A stretch of 64,000 nt of DNA from Nematostella vectensis. Lineage: Eukaryota; Cnidaria; Anthozoa; Actiniaria; Edwardsiidae. The stretch is taken from assembly GCF_932526225.1 (NCBI RefSeq), contig NC_064038.1, positions 12,957,070 to 13,021,069 on the forward strand. Direction: 5' to 3'. This document shows positions 1 to 27,590 of the stretch, piece after piece. Made by a program: the position numbers and the translations under genes. Below the pieces are notes generated by a model. That model saw only the letters and a list, made by a program, of their open reading frames with translations, was not told the DNA's origin and ran no database searches. Positions within the stretch are counted from its first letter, which is position 1. Every line of letters begins with the position of its first letter.

Positions 1-496
1 ATCGAGGTATTACACACTTGAGTCCCTTTACCGGGACAGTAGCCTCACTAAACGTAACCCGTTAACTTTATAATCAGACAAACTTACCCGTCAATGAAGT
101 AACGCCTGATTTTACCACTTGGAATTTTTGCAGAAGTTACCGCGAAGTTACGATAGCAAAACACAGATGACCTCGAAATTTGCGGGCTCACCCTCTATAA
201 GGCTGTCGGTCACTCAGCAAAAAAAAAAAAAAAAAAAAAAAAAACATTACAGAGAAAGTTGGTGATTTAATTATCGAAAAAAAAATACCACCTACATAAG
301 TGTAGGTGATATTTTTATTCTAGAAATTGATACACAAAGACTAAGATGTTTTTACTTTAATATTTTTTGTAAATAAGTTGACGGGGTCCCTGTGTGTCTT
401 AGTTCAAAACCAAGATGGCGTCCACACCTTGACAACAAGAAATTAGTGAATTTGAGGAAACCCAGAGCTGAAAAAGCCGTTTTCTCCCTGTTATAA
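1..496 (+). promoter_or_regulatory. 5' flank and probable promoter/5'UTR of KATNAL2
   Basis: This stretch upstream of the KATNAL2 start codon has no supportable gene. It holds a poly-A run at about 219-244. At 411-420 the bases CAAGATGGCG match the core of the YY1 motif often found at metazoan core promoters; the same ATG would open a 5-codon upstream ORF (MASTP) ending at TGA. At 147-160 GTTACGATAGCAAA resembles an RFX X-box with two mismatches, which would fit a ciliary gene but is weak. The transcription start cannot be fixed from sequence. Confidence 0.45.
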
Positions 497-16538
<16,042 letters not shown>

Positions 16539-18828
16539 TCGGGGTAAGCGCGGGTTACCTGTGGAAACGCTTGCGCTTGCTAAAGCTCTCGCAAGGACTG
16601 TGACCGATACGTACTGAGACTGACAGAAATTATATGAATCAGTGCGGGTACCGTTCATCCCAGAGAGAATACGAGTCAACACATCGTTTGGGTATGTTGG
16701 TATAATATCGAGAATGCACTCACGTGTAGCACTTGGATGCTCTATGCATACGAATGCAGAATGTGTTTGTGGAGACATGACGGAAAAACATGACGTGACG
16801 CTTCAAATAAGCCCATTTCACATCGAATAAGGCGGAGAATTCTCTGGGTACTTAGTAACTTATAGCAAACAAAATATCAAGTGCGACTTTTTTTAAATTG
16901 ATGCGACTTTTTATAAATTGTCATTGAAATTTGAGCTTTTCGTCCCTGAACTGATACACAATGCAATGATGAGCAAGGAAAAATTATCTTAAAAAGCCAA
17001 AATCTGGTTATGTGCACTTCGGCCTCACGTTATTTGTGTTTTGAAAATCAGTCCGTAATACAAGGAACCTATAGCCATTGTAAGTAAATGTGTCTTCTCT
17101 CTTTATCTGGAATTGCGCGTTTTCCAGGATTTTCCGTCATGTCGTTTGTGAATGGTATAGAGATGTAGAAAGCGGTGCTATAGAGTGACACAAAAACACA
17201 GCAATCTTGTGCGTTTGGTTACGTCACGCAAGTAAATATATAACGAATGTAAATATACGCTATGCGATTTCATAAACGTCACGCAAAACAATGCGTCACG
17301 CAAGCGAATAAGTGACCCAATTGGATGCGTCACGCAGTTGATAATAAAACAGTATGTTACACAAGCGAGTGACTTAATCGGATGCGTGACGTAAATTGAT
17401 CATAAAACAATGCGTCACGCAAGCGATTAAGTCACTTTATCTGATGTGTCACGCAAATAGCAAAGTGAGACTGTAAATCGGTACTTCAAATTTGTGGTTA
17501 TGTACAAAGTAGATATTTGTAAAATATTAAGCATTCTAGTGTATATTTTTTATATAAATAAATCTCTACTTAGTTTACCATGCATAGTTTTTTCTCTGAT
17601 TCCAGGCTGCCATATCACTAATCCTGCCCCGATACGAAGTATTCTATGGATACACATTACTATTTCACATCCTAAGATCAAATCTGATAAACCGACATCC
17701 TTCAATCATCTAATAATTTGTGTCATTTCATTTTCTTTTGATTCCACGACCCCGTTGAACCACTACACTCGTTCCTGATAATCTTTTCAGGGTTACGAGT
17801 GGCATCGCATTTGTTTATCTGGACACCTAGACTATTCTTGTTCCAGTACGCTTTTTTCTGATACATCTTCTTTAGGGTAACAGGTGGCTTCTTGAAGACT
17901 ATACTCCAGTAACCCACGACAGCTCAAGTACAACCCACATATGTCAAATCTGCCAGCTATAGACCGTTTACACGATGTTGCGCGCGCATCCAAAATGCCA
18001 CAGACTGGCGGGATACAGCTGATCTAAAATGGCGTACAAAGTCAAGTCTACAGACGAAGCTATAGAAAAAGCTGCCAGAGTGATTCTTTTGCAGAATTCC
18101 CCTTTGTCCGCATCATCTTTTATTAACTATGGTCCGCCAGTCTGTGCGCGAAAAGAGTAGCTGCGCAGACACTGCATATTTCTTTAAAGTCCGTAAATCT
18201 TGCGTGATACTGTTATGTTTTTGTTTCGAATGTTTAGAACTCCCACCATTTTGAAAAATATAACTTACCCAGCATTGTTTGATATCGTAGAATTATAATC
18301 GAGTTGATTTTATTGTAGGATGGATTGAATTTCAGCATGATTCAAGCGGGTTTAATTCACATGCATGGGGTTTTCATAGCCTACAAAACCACGCGTCACG
18401 CAAATCGATCGACTGGCTTTAAGCATTTTTTTCATATGTCGTTTTGCGGTCATTTGATATCTTTTTAGGCAAACGTACTCCCTTAGCACCATACCAAGCT
18501 GGCATGACAGGTTAAGGACAATAACACAATTTGTTACATACAGCAGCTATTGTCCTTAACACATTTTGGAGTCGTCTCATCTGTTGTGTATCCAAGACCA
18601 AGCCACACTGGCACTGTATATTTTGTTGGACCCCGCACCTATTGCTGTAACCTTGCGCCAGCAACATCTTGCATATCTTGTTCAACCCTCTTATTCAACC
18701 CTGCTCAATTCCACCCTTATTCCTCCAGGTGGCGCCTTTTTTTCTGTGTACCAACAGCCAAGCTATTCAGCGTTATCCCGCAAATATTTTAAGACCCAGC
18801 CCCTTCTGTACCGTTATACCGCGTGATA
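16539..18828. other. Intergenic region between KATNAL2 and the sulfotransferase gene
   Basis: No supportable gene. At 16571-16645 there is a decayed copy of the 3' end of KATNAL2 exon 17 (ACGCTGACCGATAAGTAC in the exon against ACTGTGACCGATACGTACTG here, with a stop). At about 17215-17460 the phrase GCGTCACGCAAGCGA recurs four or five times in diverged ~70-bp units; it contains TGACG half-sites of the CRE type, and one more isolated GCGTCACGCAAATCGATCGA lies near 18395. 18550-18828 may be 3'UTR of the minus-strand gene. Confidence 0.6.
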
Positions 18829-21650
18829 TCACCTCATCTCTTTGTGTGCGTACGTCCTTCCTGAAGCACTATACTCGGCCGACCCGAATCCCGACAACTC
18901 GGGCACGTGTTCGTAATCCGTGGCCGTGTCCCAGTCGTTGGCTGGGTCATCCAGATACTCCTCCGGCTCCTCGATATCCATGAACTTTTGCATCATATTC
19001 CTCCTGAAGTACTTAACATAGGAAATCTCGTTCCTTTTCATGCTCTCGCATCGCTTAAGTAGAGCTCCAGGGAGGTCCTGCTTAAGGGAGTACCCCTTTA
19101 CGTACACTCCTGTGTACGCTTCGTCCAGATAATCCCCCTTTTGTAAACACTGATTTGAAATTCTTTTGTTGATGCGCCGGAAGATTTTAAGCTCCCTCTG
19201 GAATGGTGCCCCTTGCTCCTTGATCTTGGCCCATAAGGTCTTGTTGAAGTGATCGTAAAGAAGTGAGTCGGCGCGATTCCAGCTTAAGATGTCTTGTCTA
19301 ACCTCTTCATCAAGTGATTTCCTCTTGTGCTTATCTTGGCGCTCGTTGAGTTTGAAGTACAAAATATCCTCGTATGTCCAGCACATAAGTCTCTTTAGAA
19401 GAACTAGGGACTCATCGAAGTGCTCCATTATCATAACAAGGTCGAACTCTTCATTCAGGAACTTTAGATAATGATCTACGGCGGTAGCGTTCTGAAAGTA
19501 TCTAAAATCAAGCCCTAAATCAAACATCATCGGATTCCGCAATAAATGCAACGCTAAGGTTTTCTTCATAAAAGGTCTACTGTCTTTAAAAGACGGCGGG
19601 TATTTAAGAAACGTGCCTAAGGGGTCAATCTCTTGGTTAAACCCTAAGGGGTTTGCAAAATGCATAAAGTTAAACACGGACTCGTATTGTAACACAGGGT
19701 CTCGGAGAATTGATATGTACTTCGTTTTCGGCTTGGGAAACAACCAATGCATAGGCTTGCTGTTATACCTAGCGTGGTTACATAAAATGTTCGCGTCTAT
19801 TTTATAAAGTGGAGCCGTATATGTCAGGCGAAACCTTGTTGGCCAAAGAAATGTAAAAAGGTGTTTCTGAGATGGCAACACGACCGTAAGGTTCCATTTG
19901 TCTGCATATCGGTTCAAGATATTTGTGACCGTACTCCCTCCAGTCTTGTGGGTTTTTAGGAAAAGCACGTGGTCGACTCTCTGGCAGCTTTTCGTGGACG
20001 ACACGTGAGTACTTTTCTTGGACTTGACAGATTTCTTGGAATCTTTTCTGTGCGCTCTAGAAGGTAGTTTTCTGGGTGATACTTTGTGTGTGTCGCTTTG
20101 TTGGTTTGTTAAGGTGATTCTTTCGCTTTCTTCTTCTGCTTTTAGGCTAATGCTCCTGTAATTCACACAAATGTTATTTGTATTAGACCCACGTGGAATT
20201 GTGTAAGATATCTATTTCAAATAAGGTTGCACTCGAGAATCCATGTGTCGTAACCCGCGGTGGTTCATGGGTAACGTATAAACGGCTTAATCCTTGTATC
20301 TAAAAGCCGTGTCAATGTTCATAAGAACAAGCGGGTTACGATATACAAATTCTCTGAGTGCAGCCGTATTTCAAATAGTTGTATACTATTTGGTGTGCAT
20401 ATGGCTACATTGATTGCTTGTGTATAACGCGCTCTTTTTTTTTCTAAGATTGGAGAGGAAAAAATAGAACTATTTTTCGCTAAAAGATATATCCTTCATA
20501 GGGAACAAAAATAAAGGGCCTGACCTTCAATCAGGGACGGACCTAGCTTTTTTCTCAGTGACTCAGGTGTTACTCAGTGACAAAGGGAGGGGGGGGGGGG
20601 GGTAATTTGTTTTGTTACATATGGCTTTCAAGCAGCCCAAAGGGGGGTTTAATTAAGCCCCCTAAACCCTCCCCCTAGATCCGCTACTACCAATCCTACT
20701 TTTTCGATAGCGGGAAATTCTAAAAAAATAAAACTGTTCCCCTAGGCTGACTTTAATTTATCATACTATATATATCAAATACTGTCGTCTTATCAAAAAA
20801 TGCAGAGTTTATTTTAATATTTATTTATTTTATTTTATATTTCACATTGGCCTGTATTTTTGATCTAACGATTCCAAAACTTCAGCAATTTTCTCCCTGT
20901 GAGCTAACAGTTTTCACTGTTTTGATGGCGATCTAGCAAAATTTATCCAGTCGAGTTTCACAGATCACTTCAGATACTTAAATTTGTTTAAACTAATTAT
21001 TGAATAACAAAATTTAAAAGCATTCTACTTTATTGCCCCACAGGAAGTTCCTGGCTATGATAACAACGCAATATAAAACAAGTTAGACATTAGCATCTCT
21101 CGACACCAGGAAGTTAAGAAATATGGCTCCCCTGATAAGGGATAAGAAAAACGAGAAATTTACTTCACTTAAATATCTTGAAAAGTCACTATTTTTGCAA
21201 AAAAAATCCCCTTTTATTGTACTTACCCTTTAAAACCTGTCTGCTTTGATACTGACAAAAAATCACATTCATTGGATTTTAAAACTAAACGTAAATTGAT
21301 AACCATCATTTCTTTAAACGCTGAGAGAACTCATCTGTTGAACTGAAAAACTCGATAAAATGATTTAATTTATTTTCAAGCTTTTGTTTGGTAATGTGAA
21401 TTAGTTAGGGTTGTTGTCCAAGATTATATTGTTCGAGAGTAGATATGCATAACCGCAAGCGATTAAAAGCTTTTTGAGTGTAACCATATTAATCGGGTTT
21501 AAAAACCATTGCCATTAACTAAAATAACACCGTTTACCTTTCTTTTTGGCAGTGGTATCGATCTCCTGTGTAGCTTGTTCCGTAGAATATAACAACCACC
21601 GCGGAAAACGCTATAACTAGCGCGAATAACGCACGGATAGGGATAGTCAT
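18829..21650 (-). CDS. Galactose-3-O-sulfotransferase family protein (type II Golgi membrane enzyme)
   Basis: Predicted to transfer sulfate from PAPS to the 3-OH of galactose on glycolipids or glycoproteins in the Golgi lumen. Two exons: 21538-21650 and 18829-20155, joining in phase 2/1 to 479 codons plus stop. Exon 1 gives the short cytosolic tail and a signal-anchor helix (ALFALVIAFSAVVVIFYG, residues ~7-24); without it the protein would lack its membrane anchor. The second exon alone could start at an ATG 11 bp upstream of its acceptor, but the anchor exon and its GTAAAC donor fit better. A basic Ser/Lys stem follows, then the 5'-phosphosulfate loop LFLKTHKTGGSTVTNIL (from ~102) and 3'-phosphate motif ISILRDPVLQYES (~185-197). 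Length and motifs fit the GAL3ST family (PF06990); which paralogue it corresponds to cannot be said. Confidence 0.92.
20205..20386. mobile_element. Inverted-repeat MITE, copy 1 (sulfotransferase intron)
   Basis: Left end ATATCTATTTCAAATAAGG-TTGCACTCGAGA and right end CTCTGAGTGCAGCCGTATTT-CAAATAGTTGTATAC are inverted. A second member with the same ends is at 61875-62119, and a lone end fragment (CTTATTTGAAATGGGTGTATAC) is near 60107-60128. It sits directly upstream of the acceptor of sulfotransferase exon 2. Confidence 0.7.
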
Positions 21651-23815
21651 GGCCTACCCGGGCAGAGTAAAGGTGGAATTCTCATATCTCATTGTTGCTA
21701 TCTCCCTTTTGTAGTCGAACTACAGTCGCTTGTTAACGCAAATACATTCCAAAAGATTCCATTTTCACGAGGACTCTTAGCCATTGTCATTGTTCATTTG
21801 ACTATCTTAATTATTTATCGTAGCTGCAATACGTTTCGCAAGGTGGAACCACCTGCCTACCGAGCTCCGCCTTTCCAGTTTCCACGATTCCAAGTTCATC
21901 TTTAAGGGTATTGTTTCCGTTCTCGAATCAAACTTTACCATGTACTGTCGTCCAGCAAAATAAAAACTTGACGAGTTCGTGTTCAATGTCGTGTACCGAA
22001 CAGGCTAATCACTAGCTGTTCGCCTGGGCTTCATTATGCTTCATTTACAGGTTCATAAATGGATTGGCTTGTGGTACATTGACACAAGTGAGAATATCTC
22101 TTCAGCGAGGGTGAAAACTGCAGCAGAATTTCTCAACTTGCGTGAATGTGATAATAGGAACAGGATCAATACGCTTTTCAACCCTTGCGAGTATACGATC
22201 CGTGACCAGGTGACTGATTTTTGACTTGTTGAATGCATCTACTCGACACTTGTTCGAAATGTTGTGCATCTTTATGGAGACTTCGGTTAATTTTTCTTTT
22301 CTATTACTGAAATACTGTATAATCCCACTTTGCGACTGTTATTGGGCAAGAACCTGCCAATGTCGCGAGAAAACAGCGGTAAACAAACTTGTGTGTAGTT
22401 CACGGTTCACTGAAAACCAAAGAAAATAAAGACTGAAACACACTAAGGGAAATACATTATGTTTTCATTTCTTTTCAAAGTCATATCTAAATCCATGGAC
22501 GCGGTAGATTTGGCAACTCTCAATATGCAACTTTTCAGCCTGCATTTTGCTATGTATATTTGTGTTTTCTATCATTGAATTTTAAAATCAATATAAATTC
22601 ATATAAATTGATAAGACCTTCAAGGGTTGGGTTACCTGTGTAACAGTTCGGAAGTCGTTTCGGCTATACTTCGGATCTATTTCGGAACAACTCCGGGTCT
22701 GGGGTTCCTATGACGGCAGCGTAGAAAATCGATATGAAAGTAAACGTCAGTGACAAGATGAATATTACAGCAATGTTTCATAAATTGATAATTTCAAAAG
22801 CACTATATTCTTTAAACAGCTTCCAGCTCGAAAACTGGTAATTGGAAGAAATTTATGTTGATATATAATAGGTTGGCGGAAATCCATGTCGAAAATGACT
22901 AAAAAAGGGGAAATGACAAAATTTGATAGCTAGACCAAAATTTATGTCTAAAATAAATGATTAATTAGACAAAAACGTTTCAAGTCTAAATGTGTGAAGC
23001 TCAAACAAACAGTCGCGACCAACAATAAAATAAAATACAAAGAAAATAAATGTTTAAAATAATGTCAGTCGATAGCTGATACATGAAGATTTGAGATAGT
23101 CAAAATATGGTTACCAGCCCGTGTCGAGCGGATTTTAAATTCGTCTACCAGATATTGCTTTTAAAGAATTTTATCCTGATGCATAATTTGTTATTTTATT
23201 TTGTTCCTTATGTTCCAATCTTTTTTTTTAACATTTTGGTAAAGCATTCAAACCATATCTGCTATGAGAACGTCATTTCTATTACACTTTTTATTTTGGT
23301 TAAATGACTTATCGAAAATCGTACTATCTGTTGCCGCTGACCATGTATCACCGATCATAGATAAGCCTGCTTAGGATACGAACAAAGCGATTCGCGTCGT
23401 AGTGAAAGCAAGATTATTCCCCTCTGATTAAATACTAATGGACGGGAACACGATATTCACAAGCCGCTAGATTACTTCGGTGTTGCTTGGAGTGATTCCA
23501 TTTAATACCATCAAATCACATTAAAATATCACCTTTAGGCTTGGCAAAGTTATTAGCATATCTATAAGTTAAGCACATATCTGCGCCACTGTAAGGTGGG
23601 GGAAAGTTGTGGGTTGTTCTTTGAGAGCAAGTCAAGTGGAAGTCCTTTGCGATTTGTCGAATTCTCTAAGAACTTACAAGGCTGACAGGTACTTTGGATA
23701 CTTTAATCTCCAGCTTAATGTACTAAATGGGAGTAAGGCAATTGAACATAACGACCTACAAATAAATGCAAATCTATTCTTTCTCGTTATTTTCAAACTC
23801 GAAGGAGAAGAAATC
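21651..23815. other. Intergenic region without recognised genes
   Basis: AT-rich sequence between the sulfotransferase start and the next plus-strand gene. Short open frames such as the one at 22036-22224 have a similarly open opposite strand and no recognisable domain or good splice context, so none is called. The promoter of the minus-strand sulfotransferase should lie in the first few hundred bases. Confidence 0.55.
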
Positions 23816-25094
23816 ATGATTCCTTGCAAGATAGCAGTCTTCCTAGTTTCATTAGGCGTCGGAAGGAATCTAGGACAAGAATACAACGTGGGGTCACAGT
23901 CTGCACCAAGCAAAAAATCGTCTGTCGAAGCAACACCTCACTTTTTTGCCTCATTGAAAACAAAATTCTCAATTTCTCCAACTAAAACCTTGGCTGAAAC
24001 CAACTATTCGAGATTTTCACGAATATCAAATAGGGCTTTGCATCGAATGTATTCAAGTGACACACTTGCAACTGCAAGGGATATGGCGAGTTTTACAAGT
24101 ACGTCGAGAATAAAGGCCTACAAAACTTTTTACTCTACTTCAAAGTCATTGGGTAGTCTTGTGGGAATAACAGTCAAGTGCTTACGTGCTACAGCTTGGC
24201 CAACAAGAACTATGAATTTGAGTTTGATGGACATAAACCACCAGGGAAACCACACAAGTGTTACGGTAGACTTTCCACGCGATAAATATGTGGCTCACTG
24301 GTTTGAGTTTTATTTAAAGGTAAGCCCGCACCGCGAGAATTAAGGATTCCTTTATAGATTTAACTTTTGGTTTATTCCTCTTTTTAAACCCCGCTACTCA
24401 TCATAAGTTATCTATATTCAATTTATACCTTACAACAAAATGTGCCATGCGTAATCGTTCATTTCCCCATTATCCGTCTTAGAGTATATATACTTCTTAG
24501 AGAAATTCGTAAATAACATAAAGAAAGAAAAAAATAAAATTTTATTAATACTTTCACTGAATAGAATATTTTTTTGTTCTAAAATCGTGAAAAGGTTCTA
24601 GTGTGCCCTTAGGGCAAGGCTACGTTGCTTATACTTTCTTTTTTCACTTAACATCCTATTAACTGGTGATAATATCTGACTCGTTAGGTTCTACTTTATG
24701 TCAAAACGCGTAATTTAACTTCCGCTACGCCATGGATACGTTCCAAGCGACGTATCCATGGAAATACAGAAACTATACAGAGAAATACAGAAATATCCTC
24801 TCCCTCTTATTTCGCCCCCACTTTTTCTTGAGAAAGAGCTTTTGTCTGCTAATAAAGGGGTTGTGCCAAGAGTTTTCCGTGGCCCGTTAGATGTGTCATG
24901 TGTAATCGTTCATTTCTCATTATCCGTCTTAGAGTATCTCTTATCTTCAGGTCGGTGGCTGGGTCATGCTTGCTGTTGTCATCATCGGCATCATCACACT
25001 AGCCATCACCCACATACTTGGTCAGCGGCAAAACGTGGATGCACCACGTGTGAAGGCCAGGTTTGTCAGCAGAAGGAGCGGTCACTGGGTCTGA
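23816..25094 (+). CDS. Unrecognised predicted single-pass membrane protein, two exons, 215 aa
   Basis: Exons 23816-24319 and 24951-25094 join in phase 0 (donor AAG-GTAAGC, acceptor TTATCTTCAG). The chosen ATG opens a signal-peptide-like stretch (MIPCKIAVFLVSLGVG). The middle is Ser/Thr/Arg-rich with N-glycosylation sequons (NYS, NLS, NHT) and ends DFPRDKYVAHWFEFYLK at the junction. Exon 2 is almost entirely one hydrophobic helix (WVMLAVVIIGIITLAITHIL) plus a basic tail (VKARFVSRRSGHWV). This predicts a type I protein with a ~150-residue lumenal part and a short cytosolic tail. No family is recognised. AATAAA signals at 25473-25486 lie ~380 bp after the stop. The frame is open upstream to 23609, so a longer N-terminus is possible. 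Confidence 0.65.
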
Positions 25095-27590
25095 GCAGTC
25101 TTGGCTTTAAATAAGTACTGCTTGGACAAAGCTCCCAGAACACCAAGAACAGTGAATGACCGCACCCTGGACTGCCCAGTGCTAAAAGTCGCGATACCAG
25201 ATCCTGTACCACGCGGTTAAACCAAGGCGCGAACACGGGGGTGCACAAGAGGGGTGCGCAGGGTGCGCGCGCACCCTCCCCCGGCGGCCAAAATACCATG
25301 CTTTTTCCATGATACCTATGACTGCGTACCCCTCCTCAGCCAATCCTTGGTACGCGCCTGAAACCATCAGTTTTGTAAAAGATATGGCGTCCTTTTAACA
25401 GTAAACAGTTAAAAACGAAGAAAATTAGAGAAAGCTTAGAAAAGTTATAAATTTGTGAGATTCTTTGTAGAAAATAAATAAATAAAGAATCTGTATAACG
25501 TTGTCGTTTTGGGGGTCTGGTACCGAGGAAATTTAGTTTCTTCGAGGGACCTTCTCAACTAACTAAAGATGGTCACAGTAACTGTTTTTCTCTTTTGCTT
25601 ACAAGTCATAAAGTTTACGAAGCCCCTGGGGTACGCTCACCTTAAAAATTACAAGAATCATGCAGATTTTCCAAATAAGGAATATATTAGTTTCCTTATA
25701 TGGAAGTGACCGCAAAAACGAAAATTTTTGGCTGAATTTTCTTGATATGCGTCGTGTACAGCGCGACTGATAAAGTAAGCCTCTAATGAGAAAATGGCAT
25801 GTGATCTATGGAGATTATCCTGCTATTAGGTTTACGCTGTAACCTTTACAATTTTAGAAAACATCAATGATTCTCGTTGCTTCGGTTCGACGAAATAGCC
25901 AGCTTCCCAAATTAACAGTGGTGTTAGCTAGATTGTAGAAAAATCCTAAAAAAACTGCAAAAATATCTATGTACATACGTTACCCTTTCTTCACTCTTGT
26001 TAATGAAATTCGTTACGATTAGATACCCTCGTGCACAGCGGCGTAGCCAGGATTTTTAACAGGAGGGGGCCCAAAAGGCCCTTTCAAGGCGTTTTCTCCT
26101 GTATTTTAGATGTTTCATACATTTACTGTATTTTTGGCTGCTAAAAGGGAGGGCCCGGCCCCCCTGGGCCATCGCCCTGGATACGCCCAATTTGATTGGG
26201 CAAATGAACAATATCCGCACCTCGACACAAAGAACGAGAAGAATAGAGACAAAAGAACTCCTTTGTAGAACACAGATAATAGGAGACAAAGCAGCTGCGT
26301 ACTTACTCTGACAACCTACAAAACCTTTCAAATCAACCAAACGTTATGACGCCACGCGACCGTGGAAAAATAGATGTTAATTAATCCGGCACAAACTACA
26401 TTCATTTCAAGCAAACCCGCACAATATGGCGTGTTTACCAGGGCAATTAGGTAAGCGAAAGGCCGAAAGCCGTTATGTCATATATCACGTGACCGTGGGT
26501 ACATTTCCCCTAGTTCAGCATGAATTATTCGGATTTCACTCAAACTTGCAAAAAAACAGCCTCCACGTCATGAAAAGGATCATGAAGTCGGCAGTCTATG
26601 TCACGTGACCGTGGGAAAGTATTCTATATCCACTTGTTCTATACCTAAGCAAACACCAAATGCTGCTCTCTATGGGTGTAGAGGGCATAGACTAGCATGC
26701 GGTTATTATATACATAATTTACAGCGCCGGAACCAAAAGTATAAACTTATTTCAAGTCCAGCAGTGGATGGCGGTGTGACAGCCTGTTGTTGACAACAGT
26801 TTTGCTTGTAGTTTGCTATTGAAGATCATCTCACCCTTGGGTGAATCCTTGAGTATGTCAGTACACCCTTAATTTGCCTTTCTGACGTTTTGGAGTCGGG
26901 CCTTATTTTACGGGCTTGGGGGGCTCAAAAGGAATAAGTAGGTGAATATTTACCACCAGCTCTCGGTTTGAGAGCTGTCATTGCATTAAAAACGCTTTTG
27001 GAATAGGTGTATGCAATCAAATGTTTTGAAAGCAGGTGTGTTAAACAAATAAAGCAATAAACAGGGGAAACCCAGCGTGGCGTATCTAGTGGTATCTAGG
27101 TTTACAAGAACAGCTCGTTTTTTTCAAATGTGTGCATTCTCCATATATTGGGTCATTGTTGGTAACAAATCTAGAGCAACGGCATTGACGGTTCTGTGCG
27201 AAGTTTAAAATTAATAACGCCCTCTGTTTATGATCTGTTGATTAACGCGCGAGCGACCTTTTAAACTAAAACTTTTAAATTAAAATATAGTTTTCGTTAT
27301 TTGCCCAGCTGCTTGAAATATCCTGGATCTGCCATGACTGACTCTTTTCAAGCCATTGTATTTTCCCTTCTGGTAGAGAAAATAACTGCAAGCAATATAA
27401 CTAATTTTTGCAAAGTTTGCGTAGTCCCGCTGCGTATCCACAACAATGTTGTAAATCCATGAATTAGATCCACATTAAAACCACTCAAGGAGCAGATGGT
27501 CAATCAAATATGAATGTATTTGAGGGTTTGCTGTTCGTAAAGTTATCCCATAAGTCGCACTAGATTAATCGGATAAGGTCAGCAACTAAT
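25095..27590. other. Intergenic region with element fragments
   Basis: After the 3'UTR and polyadenylation signals (25473-25486) no gene is supportable. 26041-26190 starts and ends with inverted motifs (GCGTAGCCAGGATTTTTAAC against CCCTGGATACGCCC), a mobile-element-like unit. At 26188-26311 there is a reverse, end-truncated copy of the hAT-like MITE. The GPCR promoter must be within the last part. Confidence 0.6.

Noticed and set aside
22036-22429. Two plus-strand frames of 60-70 codons
   Set aside because: The opposite strand is equally open, no domain or coherent splice structure was found.
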